Position numbers and translations under genes: made by a program
Notes under the pieces: model-generated
What the model was told of the DNA's origin: nothing
Database searches by the model: none
What the model saw: only the letters and a program-made list of their open reading frames with translations
Origin: Burkholderiaceae bacterium
GTDB lineage: Bacteria > Pseudomonadota > Gammaproteobacteria > Burkholderiales > Burkholderiaceae_E
Assembly (NCBI GenBank): GCA_016710525.1
Contig: JADJVQ010000002.1
Location: 124,001 to 188,000, forward strand
Length of the DNA: 64,000 nt
Direction: 5' to 3'
Part shown: positions 33,746-43,130 of the stretch, in pieces
Numbering within the stretch: position 1 is the first letter of the stretch
Layout of the letters: each line of letters begins with the position of its first letter

Positions 33746-34672
33746 ATGTCGTCCCGCCCCCTCGAGCCGAATCCGTCCGGCGAGCCGTTCACTCACTGGA
33801 TGGCGCGCCGCTGCGAGCAGGTCGAGCGCGCGCTCGAGGCCTGCCTGCCGGGCCCTGCGGCCCGGCCCGAACGCCTGCACGAAGCCATGCGGTATGCCGC
33901 CCTGGGCGGGGGCAAGCGGGTGCGTGCGCTGCTGGTCTACGCTGCCGGCGAACTCACCGGCGCGCCGCAGTCGGCGCTGGACGCCGCGGCATGCGCGATC
34001 GAATGCATCCACGCGTATTCGCTGGTCCACGACGACCTGCCCTGCATGGACAACGATGTGCTGCGCCGCGGCAAGCCCACCGTGCACGTGGCTTTCGGCG
34101 AGGCAACCGCCATGCTGGTCGGCGATGCGCTGCAGGCGCTGGCTTTCGAGTCGCTCGCGGGCACGATGGCGCTGGGCGTCGCGGCGCCGGCGGTGGTCGG
34201 CATGACCCTTCGGCTGGCAAGGGCAGCCGGCTCGATCGGAATGGCGGGCGGGCAGGCCATCGACCTGGAGGCCGTCGGCGAAACCCTGCCCAGGCAGGAG
34301 CTGGAAGACATGCACCGGCGCAAGACCGGCGCGCTGCTGACCGCCAGCATCGAGCTGGGTGCGGCCTGCGGCCAGGCCCCCGATGCCGCGCAGGCCCGCT
34401 GGCTCGGGTCCTACGCCCAGGCGATCGGCCTGGCGTTCCAGGTGGTCGACGACATCCTCGACGTCGTGGGCGATGCCGCCGCCCTGGGCAAGACCGCCGG
34501 CAAGGATGCCGAGCAGGGCAAGCCTACCTACGTGTCGGTGCTGGGACTGGCGGCATCGCGCCAGTTGGCCGACACTTTGATGTTCCAGGCCCGCGACGCG
34601 GTGGCCGCGCTCGGCCCGCGCGCCCGCCGACTGGGCGACATCGCCGAACTCATCGTGCTGAGGCAGTCTTGA
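33746..34672 (+). CDS. ispA: Farnesyl (geranyl) diphosphate synthase
   Basis: 308-residue short-chain trans-prenyl diphosphate synthase that condenses IPP with DMAPP/GPP to FPP. First Asp-rich motif VHDDLPCMDND and second DDILD are intact; GGGKRVRALLVYAAGE binds IPP. Length and the MARRCEQVERALEACLP start match IspA. ATG 33746 follows AGAG; the open frame upstream overlaps xseB and is a shadow. Its TGA overlaps the dxs TTG start. Confidence 0.94.
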   Translation: MSSRPLEPNPSGEPFTHWMARRCEQVERALEACLPGPAARPERLHEAMRYAALGGGKRVRALLVYAAGELTGAPQSALDAAACAIECIHAYSLVHDDLPCMDNDVLRRGKPTVHVAFGEATAMLVGDALQALAFESLAGTMALGVAAPAVVGMTLRLARAAGSIGMAGGQAIDLEAVGETLPRQELEDMHRRKTGALLTASIELGAACGQAPDAAQARWLGSYAQAIGLAFQVVDDILDVVGDAAALGKTAGKDAEQGKPTYVSVLGLAASRQLADTLMFQARDAVAALGPRARRLGDIAELIVLRQS

Positions 34673-36588
34673 CTCACGGATCATTTCCCCTGCTAGAACG
34701 CATCGCCAGTCCGCACGACCTGCGCGGCCTGGACCGCGGCCAGCTGCGCCATCTGGCCCAGGAGCTGCGTGCGTTCCTGCTCGAATCGGTCGCGCGCACC
34801 GGCGGCCATCTGTCTTCCAATCTGGGCACGGTCGAACTCGCGATCGCGCTCCACTACGTTTTCGACACGCCCCGAGACCGGCTGGTCTGGGATGTCGGCC
34901 ACCAGAGTTATCCGCACAAGATCCTGACCGGCCGGCGCGACCGGATGCAGACACTTCGCCAGCTGGGCGGCATTTCAGGGTTTCCGCGCCGCAGCGAATC
35001 CGAATACGACACCTTCGGCACCGCCCATTCGTCGACCTCCATTTCGGCCGCGCTGGGCATGGCGGTCGCCTCCCGCCACCAGGGCGACAATCAGGGGCCA
35101 GGGCGTCGGCGGCATGTCGCCGTGATCGGCGATGGCGCGATGTCGGCCGGCATGGCCTTCGAGGCCCTGAACAATGCCGGAGTCACGCCGGACATCGACC
35201 TGCTGGTGATCCTGAACGACAACGACATGTCGATCTCGCCGCCCGTGGGCGCGCTGAACCGGTATCTGGCCCGGCTGATGTCCGGCCAGTTCTATTCCAA
35301 GGCCCGCGACGTGGGCCGCGCGGTGCTCTCCAAGGTGCCGCCGGTGTTCGAACTGGCGCGCCGATTCGAAGAACACGCCAAGGGCATGGTCGTGCCGGGC
35401 ACGATGTTCGAGGAGTTCGGCTTCAACTACGTCGGGCCGATCGACGGTCACGATCTCGAGTCGCTGATCCCCACGCTGCACAACCTGCGCGAGCTGCGCG
35501 GACCGCAGTTCCTGCACATCGTCACCCGCAAGGGCCAGGGCTACAAGCTGGCCGAGGCCGATCCGGTGCTCTACCACGGCCCCGGCAAGTTCGATCCCAG
35601 CCAGGGCATCCAAAAGCCCGCGACACCGCCCAAGCCCACGTTCACGCAAGTGTTTTCGGACTGGATCTGCGACATGGCCGCGCAGGACAGCCGGCTGATG
35701 GCGGTCACGCCGGCCATGCGCGAAGGCTCGGGTCTGGTCGAGTTCGAGAAGCGCTTCGCGCGGCGCTATTTCGATGTCGGGATCGCCGAGCAGCATGCGG
35801 TCACCTTCGCTGCCGGCCTGGCCTGCGAGGGCTTGAAGCCCGTGGTCGCCATCTACAGCACCTTCCTGCAGCGCGGCTACGACCAGCTCATCCACGACGT
35901 CGCCCTGCAGAACCTGCCGGTCGTGTTCGCGCTCGATCGCGCCGGGCTGGTGGGGGCCGACGGCGCCACCCATGCCGGCGCGTTCGACTACGCGTATCTG
36001 CGCTGCATCCCCAACATGGTGGTCCTGGCGCCGTCCGACGAGAACGAGTGCCGCCAGATGCTCTACACCGCCTTCATGCACGATGGGCCCAGCGCGGTGC
36101 GCTATCCGCGTGGCGCGGGTACCGGCGCCGCGGTGGTGCGCGAGTTCACCGCCCTTCCCATCGGCAAGGCCGAGCGGCGCCGCGAAGGCCGGCGGATCGC
36201 GCTGCTCGCATTCGGCACGATGCTGGCGCCGGCGCTGACGGCCGGCGAGGCGCTGGGTGCGACCGTGGTCAACATGCGCTGGGTCAAGCCGATCGACGAC
36301 GCCATGCTGAAAGAATTGGCCGCCAGCCACGACGCACTGGTCACGATCGAGGAGCACGTGGTGGCCGGCGGCGCGGGCAGTGCGGTGGCCGAGTCCCTGG
36401 CCGCCCAGGGCCTGTCGGTGCCGCTGCTCCACGTCGGCCTGCCCGATCGCTTCGTCGACCATGGCGAACAGGCCCAACTGCTGCGCCTGGAGTCTCTGGA
36501 CGCCGGGGGCATCGAGCGCCGCGTGCGCGAGCGCTTCGCCGATCTGCTGCTGCCGGCGCCCAAGCTCGTCGTCAGCGGCGCTGTCTGA
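34669..36588 (+). CDS. dxs: 1-deoxy-D-xylulose-5-phosphate synthase
   Basis: 639-residue thiamine-diphosphate enzyme, first step of the MEP isoprenoid pathway. The start is TTG at 34669, sharing bases with the ispA TGA (TTGA), with GAGG seven bases upstream; the conserved protein begins there (LLERIASPHDLRGL), so the long in-frame sequence upstream is not coding. Marks: HLSSNLGTVELAIALHYVFD, ThDP motif GDGAMSAGMAFEALNNAG, pyrimidine-domain DVGIAEQHAVTFAAGLA and the GVGADGATHAG-like loop LVGADGATHAG. Complete. Confidence 0.95.
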   Translation: MTHGSFPLLERIASPHDLRGLDRGQLRHLAQELRAFLLESVARTGGHLSSNLGTVELAIALHYVFDTPRDRLVWDVGHQSYPHKILTGRRDRMQTLRQLGGISGFPRRSESEYDTFGTAHSSTSISAALGMAVASRHQGDNQGPGRRRHVAVIGDGAMSAGMAFEALNNAGVTPDIDLLVILNDNDMSISPPVGALNRYLARLMSGQFYSKARDVGRAVLSKVPPVFELARRFEEHAKGMVVPGTMFEEFGFNYVGPIDGHDLESLIPTLHNLRELRGPQFLHIVTRKGQGYKLAEADPVLYHGPGKFDPSQGIQKPATPPKPTFTQVFSDWICDMAAQDSRLMAVTPAMREGSGLVEFEKRFARRYFDVGIAEQHAVTFAAGLACEGLKPVVAIYSTFLQRGYDQLIHDVALQNLPVVFALDRAGLVGADGATHAGAFDYAYLRCIPNMVVLAPSDENECRQMLYTAFMHDGPSAVRYPRGAGTGAAVVREFTALPIGKAERRREGRRIALLAFGTMLAPALTAGEALGATVVNMRWVKPIDDAMLKELAASHDALVTIEEHVVAGGAGSAVAESLAAQGLSVPLLHVGLPDRFVDHGEQAQLLRLESLDAGGIERRVRERFADLLLPAPKLVVSGAV

Positions 36589-36645
36589 TGGTCTGCGCGC
36601 CGCCGCCAGGCCGGCTTGACTGGTATTGCCAAACGCTGCTTGCCC

Positions 36646-36669
36646 CGGGTCCCCGGACCCGAGGTTTTT
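36646..36669 (+). terminator. Rho-independent terminator after dxs
   Basis: Stem CGGGTC/GACCCG with a four-base loop (36646-36661) followed by AGG and five T residues (36665-36669). It separates xseB-ispA-dxs from folE2, which has its own GGAG ribosome site just behind. Confidence 0.6.
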
Positions 36670-36703
36670 CAAGATTCCCGTTTTCCCGATATCCGGAGTT
36701 TTC

Positions 36704-37531
36704 ATGAACACACGCGATGCGAACGTGCCTCTCACCGGTCAGATGCCTGATGTCCAGGGCAGCCTCGACGAGCGTCGCCTCGCGATTCAGCGGGTGGGGG
36801 TCAAAGGGGTGCGCTACCCGGTCCGCTGGCGCACCGCCGATGGCTCGATCCAGCCGGCGGTCGGCAACTTCGCCCTCTATGTGGCCCTGCCCGAGGACCA
36901 GAAGGGCACCCACATGTCGCGCTTCATCGCGCTGCTCGAAGACACGGCCCGCGACGGTGCCGAGCCGCTCGACGTGGCCGCGGTCACGGCACTGCATCAG
37001 CGCATGCTGGGGCTGCTCGAAGCCCAGAGCGGGCGCTTCGAGATGAACTTCCCGCTGTTCGTGCGCAAGACGGCACCGGTGTCGGGCGTGCAGAGCCTGC
37101 TCGACTACGAGGTGTCGCTGGTGATCGACGGCGATGCCGTGGCGCCACGCGTCACGCTGACGGTGCTGGTGCCGGTCAAGAGCCTGTGCCCGTGCTCCAA
37201 GAGCATCTCGGACTATGGCGCGCACAACCAGCGCTCGCACATCACCATGGCCATCGAGAGCCGCTCGCCGGTGTCGCCCGAATCCCTGATCCGGGTCGCC
37301 GAAGAAGAAGCCTCCAGCGAAATCTACGGGCTGCTCAAGCGCGTCGACGAGAAGTTCATCACCGAGCGAGCCTACGACAACCCCAAGTTCGTCGAAGACC
37401 TGGTGCGCGACGTGGCGGCTCGGCTGCGCGATCACCCGGCGGTGTCGTCCTATGTGGTCGAAGCCGAGAACTTCGAATCGATCCACAACCACTCGGCATA
37501 CGCGCGCATCGCGTCGTCCGTGGAACGCTGA
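36704..37531 (+). CDS. folE2: GTP cyclohydrolase FolE2 (type IB)
   Basis: 275 residues; makes 7,8-dihydroneopterin triphosphate for folate synthesis, using various divalent metals in place of the strict zinc need of FolE1. Catalytic Cys in VPVKSLCPCSKSISDYGAHN and the RSHITMAIE strand are diagnostic. ATG 36704 has GGAG five bases upstream; the earlier in-frame ATG at 36626 crosses the terminator and is rejected. No Zur-like operator is evident upstream. Confidence 0.95.
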   Translation: MNTRDANVPLTGQMPDVQGSLDERRLAIQRVGVKGVRYPVRWRTADGSIQPAVGNFALYVALPEDQKGTHMSRFIALLEDTARDGAEPLDVAAVTALHQRMLGLLEAQSGRFEMNFPLFVRKTAPVSGVQSLLDYEVSLVIDGDAVAPRVTLTVLVPVKSLCPCSKSISDYGAHNQRSHITMAIESRSPVSPESLIRVAEEEASSEIYGLLKRVDEKFITERAYDNPKFVEDLVRDVAARLRDHPAVSSYVVEAENFESIHNHSAYARIASSVER

Positions 37532-37570
37532 GTCCCGGGAGTCCGGTTTCGGACCCCTGGGCTGCGTCCG

Positions 37571-37945
37571 ATGACCGATCGGTTCTTTTTCGCGTGCGGC
37601 GCGCTGCTGGCCGGTCTGGCGGTGGCGGCCGGCGCGTTCGGCGCTCATGCGCTGCGCGCGGTGCTGTCGCCCGCTTCGCTCGCCACCTTCGAGACCGCGG
37701 TTCGCTATCAGACAATCCATGCGCTGGCGCTGCTGGCCGTCGGCTGGGCCGTCACCCGATGGCCCTCGCGGGCGATCGTCTGGGCGGGATGGCTGATGCT
37801 GGCCGGGATCGTGTTTTTTTGCGCCAGCCTCTATCTGCTGGCCCTCACGGGCAGTCGTGCGCTGGTGCTGGCCACGCCGGTCGGCGGCCTCGCCTGGCTG
37901 GCGGCCTGGTGCTGCCTGGCGGCCGGAGCACTGCGGCGGCGCTGA
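37571..37945 (+). CDS. DUF423 family small membrane protein
   Basis: 124 residues with four predicted membrane helices (FFFACGALLAGLAVAAGAFG, ALALLAVGWAV, GWLMLAGIVFFCASLYLLAL, GGLAWLAAWCCLAAGALRRR). The GAFGAHALR motif after helix 1 and the YQTIHALALL segment define DUF423 (YgdD/YwdK). Function unknown. It lies 39 bases after folE2 and may be co-transcribed. Confidence 0.88.
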   Translation: MTDRFFFACGALLAGLAVAAGAFGAHALRAVLSPASLATFETAVRYQTIHALALLAVGWAVTRWPSRAIVWAGWLMLAGIVFFCASLYLLALTGSRALVLATPVGGLAWLAAWCCLAAGALRRR

Positions 37946-38196
37946 GCCCACCGGGCGCGAACGAAACGGGCGCCACGTAGCCGTCGAATTGCACCGGCCC
38001 CGCTGCGGTGATCGAGCGACCGCCCGGCCGACAGCCGGCGCATTCTGCTGACCATTCGGACAGTGTTCGCGCCGGTCATCCGAGTGGCGCGACGGACCCT
38101 GTCGCCGACCCTGTGAGGCTTTTGCATGTCTTTCGCGCTTGGTGGCCGATCCGGCTGCGCCCCTTTCTTCCATGTCCCCTGTCCGGCTGTCGATCC

Positions 38197-40044
38197 ATGT
38201 CGGATAAGCACGGGGCGATCCGTCTGCCGGCACGGCCGGGCGCACTGTCCGACCCGGATGGCCACGGTCCGGCCTGCGCCGGTTTTGCCGAGCTGGGCCT
38301 CATCCATTGGGTCGCGGGCGATTCGCTGGCCCGCGTGTCGGCCCGGGCCCAGCGCCTGCTGGGCGGCCTGGGGGCTCGTTCACGGGTCAGTCTCGACCAG
38401 CTGTGGGCGGCGGCCGATCCGATCGATCGGGTGGCGTTGTCGCGCGCCGCGAGCGCCATCCGTCCCGCGTCCGAGCCGCTGCGCCTGCGGGTGCGGATCC
38501 TCGGGGCCGGGGCCGCCGCGGACAGCGTGATCTCGGTGGCCTTCGAGGCGATCGCGCATGCGGCGGATGCCGAGAGCGCCCAGGCCGGCGATGGCGGGCG
38601 GTGGGATGTGTACGCGGTGCTGATGCCGGTCGGCACGCAGCCCGCGGCGCGCGGCGGCCCGCTGCTGTGCTACGACGGACTGACCGGGCAGCCGAACCGC
38701 CTGCAGTTCCGCGACCAGGTGCACCATGCGTTGCGGCGCGCCGCGCGCGATCAGTCGCTGCTGGCCGTGCTGTCGATCGAGGCGGCCCTGCCGGACAGCG
38801 AGAACGGCGCGAACTGCCGCACCCTCGACGAGCGGGCGTTGCGGGCGGTGTCGGTGCGCATCGGCCGATCGCTGCGTGGCGAGGATCTTGCGGCCATCAA
38901 CTCCGTTCCGGATCGGGGCGATGGCGTCACCGGCGATGCATGCGGCCGCTTCGCCGTGCTGCTGCCGCGCATCCATGAGCCGCAGGATGCGGTGCGGATC
39001 GCGTCGCGGATCTTCGAGACCGTGGCCCGGCCGCTGGAACTGGACGGTCGGCTGTTCGAACTGAGCATCGCGACCGGCATCGCCCTGTTCCCGTGGGACG
39101 ATCAGGAGGTCGACGGGCTGATCGACTGCGCCGACCAGGCGCTGGAGCGCGCGATCGAAGACCGGGGCGGCGTGCAGTTCTTCAGCAAGCCGATGAACGC
39201 GTTGTCCGACGATCGACTGGCGCTGGAGGACAGCCTTCGCGGCGCAGTCGAGCGCCAGGAGTTCGTGCTGCACTACCAGCCGCGTGTCGATGGCGAATCC
39301 GGGCAGATCCTGGGCACCGAAGCGCTGATCCGCTGGAATCATCCTCGCCAGGGGCTGATGGCGCCGGGCGGCTTCATCGATGTGGCCGAGCAGTCGCGCC
39401 TGATCATCCCGATCGGCAACTGGGTGCTCGAAGAAGCATGCCGGCAGAACCGGGCCTGGCAGGACAGTGGTCTGCCGGCGATTCCGGTCTCGGTCAATGT
39501 GTCGGCGATCCAGTTCCGCGATGCCGGATTCGCCGACTGCGTGGCCCGGGCACTTGCGGCCAGCGGCCTGCCGGCCAGCCTGCTCGAACTCGAGATCACC
39601 GAGTCGGTGGTGATGAACGATGCGGCCGAGGCGATCCGCACGATGCGTGTGCTCAAGGAGCTGGGTGTGCGGATCTCGATCGACGACTTCGGAACCGGAT
39701 TCTCGTCGCTGGCCTACCTGAAAGACTTCCCGGTCGACGCGCTGAAGGTCGACCGCTCGTTCATCAGCGACATCACCCGCAACGAGCGCATCGCCTCGAT
39801 TGCCTGCGCGGTGATCGACCTGGGCGCCCGACTGGGGCTGGCCGTGGTCGGCGAAGGGGTCGAAACACAGGAGCAGCGCCGTTTCCTGCTCGAGCACGGT
39901 TGTCGCGAGATGCAGGGTTTCCTGTTCGCGCGGCCGATGTCCGCGCAGGCGCTGGAGAGCCACCACCGGGCCGGCGCGTCGGGCACGGTCATCCGGACCC
40001 GGCCGGCCTCGGTGCTGATGAGCGCGCCGACGACGGTCCAGTAA
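38197..40044 (+). CDS. EAL-domain cyclic di-GMP phosphodiesterase with degenerate GGDEF
   Basis: 615 residues from ATG 38197. An N-terminal region of about 150 residues without a clear family is followed by a GGDEF domain (about 165-330) whose signature is replaced by DACGRF (about 246), so it should not make c-di-GMP. The EAL domain (about 350-595) is intact: TEALIRW, EITESVV, DDFGTGFSSLAYL, KVDRSFI and GEGVETQEQ, so it should hydrolyse c-di-GMP. No membrane helix is seen. Convergent with, and overlapping by 56 bases, the DUF3482 GTPase gene. The start could be earlier (38008), but that stretch looks non-coding. Confidence 0.88.
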   Translation: MSDKHGAIRLPARPGALSDPDGHGPACAGFAELGLIHWVAGDSLARVSARAQRLLGGLGARSRVSLDQLWAAADPIDRVALSRAASAIRPASEPLRLRVRILGAGAAADSVISVAFEAIAHAADAESAQAGDGGRWDVYAVLMPVGTQPAARGGPLLCYDGLTGQPNRLQFRDQVHHALRRAARDQSLLAVLSIEAALPDSENGANCRTLDERALRAVSVRIGRSLRGEDLAAINSVPDRGDGVTGDACGRFAVLLPRIHEPQDAVRIASRIFETVARPLELDGRLFELSIATGIALFPWDDQEVDGLIDCADQALERAIEDRGGVQFFSKPMNALSDDRLALEDSLRGAVERQEFVLHYQPRVDGESGQILGTEALIRWNHPRQGLMAPGGFIDVAEQSRLIIPIGNWVLEEACRQNRAWQDSGLPAIPVSVNVSAIQFRDAGFADCVARALAASGLPASLLELEITESVVMNDAAEAIRTMRVLKELGVRISIDDFGTGFSSLAYLKDFPVDALKVDRSFISDITRNERIASIACAVIDLGARLGLAVVGEGVETQEQRRFLLEHGCREMQGFLFARPMSAQALESHHRAGASGTVIRTRPASVLMSAPTTVQ

Positions 40045-41534
40045 GCGGGCTGTCCGGATACAGCCTGCCGAGCACCTCGCGCGCGCACTCGGCCAGGCAG
40101 GCCTGCAGCAGGGCGGCCAGCGAGCGCTGCCGCTCGGCGCGCTCGGCCTCGTCGGCCGGGGCTGGCTGGCGGCGCTGCCACAGTGCCGACCATTCGCTGC
40201 GCCGCGCCGCGAGCGCGCCGCGCACGACCGGTTCCCAGTGGGCCGGGGCGGACGGCGAGTCCCATTCGCCGCGGCCGCGCCCGAAATGGGCGACCACCAG
40301 GTACGCCAGCAGTGCCGCCACGACACCATCATCGAGCACCTCGTCGGCCCAGGCCAGCGAGTCCTGTTTCGTGCCCCTGATCCGGTTGTAGCCGCGGGCC
40401 AGGCCGGCGGCGCTCAGCGCGCCGATCAGGCCGCCGGCGAGCAGCCCGCCGCCCAGGGTCAGGCCTCCGGTGGCCAGGTCGGCCTTCAGCCCGACCAGCG
40501 AGCCGCTGATCAGCCCGCCCAGGATGGCCGCACGCCCTTCGTCGACTCGGCGGCTGACCGTGTACTGGCTGGCGACCCGGGCCAGGATCTCGTCGCGGGC
40601 CTGTCCGCGCAGGCCATGCGCGGCGATCAGTTCGTTGGTGCTCTGCCGGATGGCCGCATCCAGCCGGCCGGCCAGCGCCTGCATCGCCTGTTCGCGGGCG
40701 CCTTCGGGCGCGGAGCGACCGATCCCCACCCGTGCGCCCGCTGCGCGCAGCTGCTGCGCCAGTCCACCGCCGACCAGCGGTTCGCTGTCCAGTGCGGTGC
40801 GCGCCAGGCCCTGCGCCAGCGCCTGCATCGATCTTTCGAAAACGGTTTCGTGACGCGCGCGCCAGGCCGCGCGCAGGCGCGCGAAGCCCTCCTGACTGCG
40901 CGCCGCCAGCAGGCCGGCGACCGCGCCCAGCAGCACGCTCTCCTGGACCCAGCAGCGCGCGAAGGCATCCAGGGCCAGCACCGCGCGCACGATGGCGTGG
41001 CCGCTCAAGTGCGCCGACCAGCGGGCCCGCTCGGCGGCTTCGAGTGCCGGCTCGCGCGGCGCGCCGAGCTGGTTGAGCAGCACGATCACCGGCTTGCCGA
41101 CCCAGGCCAGGATGCGCATTTCGGCCTGGACGTAGGTCGCATCGTCGGGATCCTCGGCGGCGTTGACCAGATACAGCACGACATCGGAGCGGTCGCGGAC
41201 ATGGCGGATTGCCTGCTGGCTGGACCACAGCGGCCGGTCTCGGAAGCGGTCCCAGACTTCGGACAGCAGCCAGCCGATCGGATTTCCCGACAGGGCGAGG
41301 CGGCGCGCCAGTCGATGGCTGTCACCGAAGCCCGGTGTGTCCCAGAGGGTCAGGCGATCGCCCTCGCCCGCTGGCCAGCAGCACGAACTCGTCGACCCGG
41401 TCGGTGACGTGCGCCTGATCGCGCACCTCGCCCACGTCGCGGCCCAGCAGCGTGCGGGCCAGCGTCGTCTTGCCGGCATTGGTGTGCGAGACGAGGCTCA
41501 GCGAGACCTCGATCGGCGCGTCGGACACGGTCAT
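39989..41534 (-). pseudogene. DUF3482-type GTPase, broken by +1 frameshift
   Basis: Era-like P-loop GTPase fused to DUF3482; function not established. It starts at ATG 41534 (ATGA overlap with the DUF2868 gene). The first frame gives G1 SHTNAGKTTLARTLLGR and continues to VDEFVLLAS; there the coding pattern jumps frame to EGDRLTLWDTPGFGD (G3), with G4-like NQLG further on. Removing one C from CCC at 41367-41369 restores a single 514-residue protein. The C-terminal half has a Gly-rich hydrophobic stretch (GGLISGSLVGLKADLATGG, then LTLGGGLLAGGLIGALSAAG) that could insert into membrane. G1 has Ser where most GTPases have the first Gly. The 3' end overlaps the EAL gene. Confidence 0.75.
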
Positions 41535-43096
41535 GCGGTCGGCTCGAGATGCACGAAGCGCGCCGGCAGGGAGTATTCGCGCAGCAGGTCCTGCCAGGCG
41601 GCCTGCCGTTCGGCCAGGCGCTGCGGCTGCCCTGCGAAGCGCGAGGCAAACGCAGCCCCGTCTATCCAGGCCTCCAGGGGCGCACCGCGGACCATCCGGT
41701 GCTGGAGGGCGAGCAGGCAGCGGCCGTGCGTTTCGCGCTCGGGAGTTGCGCTGAGGTTGAACACCACGATCACGCGAGAGGCGTCGCTCAGCACGGGCAG
41801 CCCCTGCGGCTCGTCGGCCTGTTCCGGGGCGATACTGGCCGCGATGGCGATCTCGGCTGCGCTGCCCGCCGTTCGCCGCAGCTCATCGGCCAGGGCGCGC
41901 GACGCCGAGGCCGAGATCCGCCAGCCGCAGGGCACCGCCAGCACCCGCTGGCCGACTCCGTCGCCCGGCGCGGCGACCGGGTCCTGCCTCAGGGCCGGAT
42001 CCGGCAGGGGGAAATCGGCGCGCAGCCGACGCACGGTCTGCGCGGCCGCCAGCGCCATCAGGGCACGCGGCGCCACGGCAAACAGCGCGATCGTGATGGC
42101 CAGCAGGTGAATCCAGGGGCCGGCGTTCTCGCCAGGTCCCCGGTCGAATCGCAGCAGGGCCAGCTGCCCGGCATCGGGCAGCGGGATGCCGCTCAGTGCG
42201 CTGGCCGGGCCCAGCACCAGGCTGAGCAGCGTATGCACCGCGGGTGCGTCGAGAAACGTGCTCTCCCAGCCGGCACGGAACTCGAAGGCCAGTCCGCGCA
42301 GGTAGAGACCGGCCAGCATCGATCCGGCCAGCACCGCCGCCGCACTGTGCAGCAGCGCCCGGGCCCGGGCCCGGGTCAGCGGAGCCGAGGCGCGAAGCCA
42401 GTCCGCTGCGAAGCGGGATCGCCAGTCGACTGCGCCGGTGGCGGGCGAGACTTCCGAGCGGATGCGGGATTGCCAGCGCGCGGCCCGGTCCACCGCGTGC
42501 GCCAGCCAGGAGCCGCGGCCGGATGGCGGCCCGCCTGCCTGCGGCCCGCCTGCTTGTGGCCCGCCTGCTTGCGGCTCGCCATGACTTGAAGCGGAAGATG
42601 CCGGCGCCGCCGGCCGAGAGTGTCTCCAGGCAGTCCGCCATGCCTGGCGTGCCGAAGCCGCCCCCGTCGATGCCATGACCGCGAGGTTCCAGGCGAGCAC
42701 GCCCAGCAGCGGCGCGGCCAGCAGATTGATGCGGCCTGCCGGTCCGATGGCGTCCGACGCCATTCCCGCCAGCCCGGCGCCGGCGATCACGATCGGCCCG
42801 ACCCAGGCCGGCCAGCGCAGACCGGCCAGCCAGCGCGGCAGATGGGGATCGCGATCGACGAGCCGCTCGAAAAGGCGTTCTGCCCGGCGCACGGCTGCGG
42901 GAGGTCCGGACGCGGGGCCGGCCGGTGGGCCTGTGCCAGCCCGATCGGCCCATTCCAGGTCGGTCCGGTTCAATGGACCCAGCTCGCCCGCCTGTTCGGC
43001 CGCCCGCACCAGCAGCAGGCGCTGCGCCATGGTCTCGGGGATCGCCCGGGCAGGTGCTGCCGCGGAGGCGATTGCGTTGCCCGGCAGTCGGCTCAA
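41531..43096 (-). CDS. DUF2868 membrane protein, partner of the DUF3482 GTPase
   Basis: 521 residues, several membrane helices (WVGPIVIAGAGLAGMASDAI, LLAAPLLGVLAWNLAVMAS, LLHSAAAVLAGSMLAGLYLR, HLLAITIALFAVAPRALMAL) and a cytoplasmic C-terminal domain (SRVIVVFNLSATPERETHGR). Known only as DUF2868; it is usually found directly upstream of a DUF3482 GTPase, as here with an ATGA overlap. A linker near 180-195 is built from a 15-bp repeat (QAGGP x3). It follows yajQ by 34 bases. The pair may form a membrane-anchored GTPase unit; the role is unknown. Confidence 0.8.
   Translation of the reverse strand: MSRLPGNAIASAAAPARAIPETMAQRLLLVRAAEQAGELGPLNRTDLEWADRAGTGPPAGPASGPPAAVRRAERLFERLVDRDPHLPRWLAGLRWPAWVGPIVIAGAGLAGMASDAIGPAGRINLLAAPLLGVLAWNLAVMASTGAASARQAWRTAWRHSRPAAPASSASSHGEPQAGGPQAGGPQAGGPPSGRGSWLAHAVDRAARWQSRIRSEVSPATGAVDWRSRFAADWLRASAPLTRARARALLHSAAAVLAGSMLAGLYLRGLAFEFRAGWESTFLDAPAVHTLLSLVLGPASALSGIPLPDAGQLALLRFDRGPGENAGPWIHLLAITIALFAVAPRALMALAAAQTVRRLRADFPLPDPALRQDPVAAPGDGVGQRVLAVPCGWRISASASRALADELRRTAGSAAEIAIAASIAPEQADEPQGLPVLSDASRVIVVFNLSATPERETHGRCLLALQHRMVRGAPLEAWIDGAAFASRFAGQPQRLAERQAAWQDLLREYSLPARFVHLEPTA
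42528..42580. repeat. 15-bp tandem repeat in the DUF2868 gene
   Basis: Three near-identical 15-base units (42528-42542, 42543-42557, 42558-42572) and a partial fourth, encoding Gly-Pro-Gln-Ala-Gly repeats in a linker. In-frame length changes would be tolerated. Confidence 0.8.
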
Positions 43097-43130
43097 GAGC
43101 GCTCGGCGCCCGGAGTGCCGAACCGGCCGC

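Noticed and set aside
33991..34668. N-terminal extension of dxs over ispA
   Set aside because: It lies over conserved ispA in another frame, and Dxs homologues begin near the LLERIASPHDLRGL segment.
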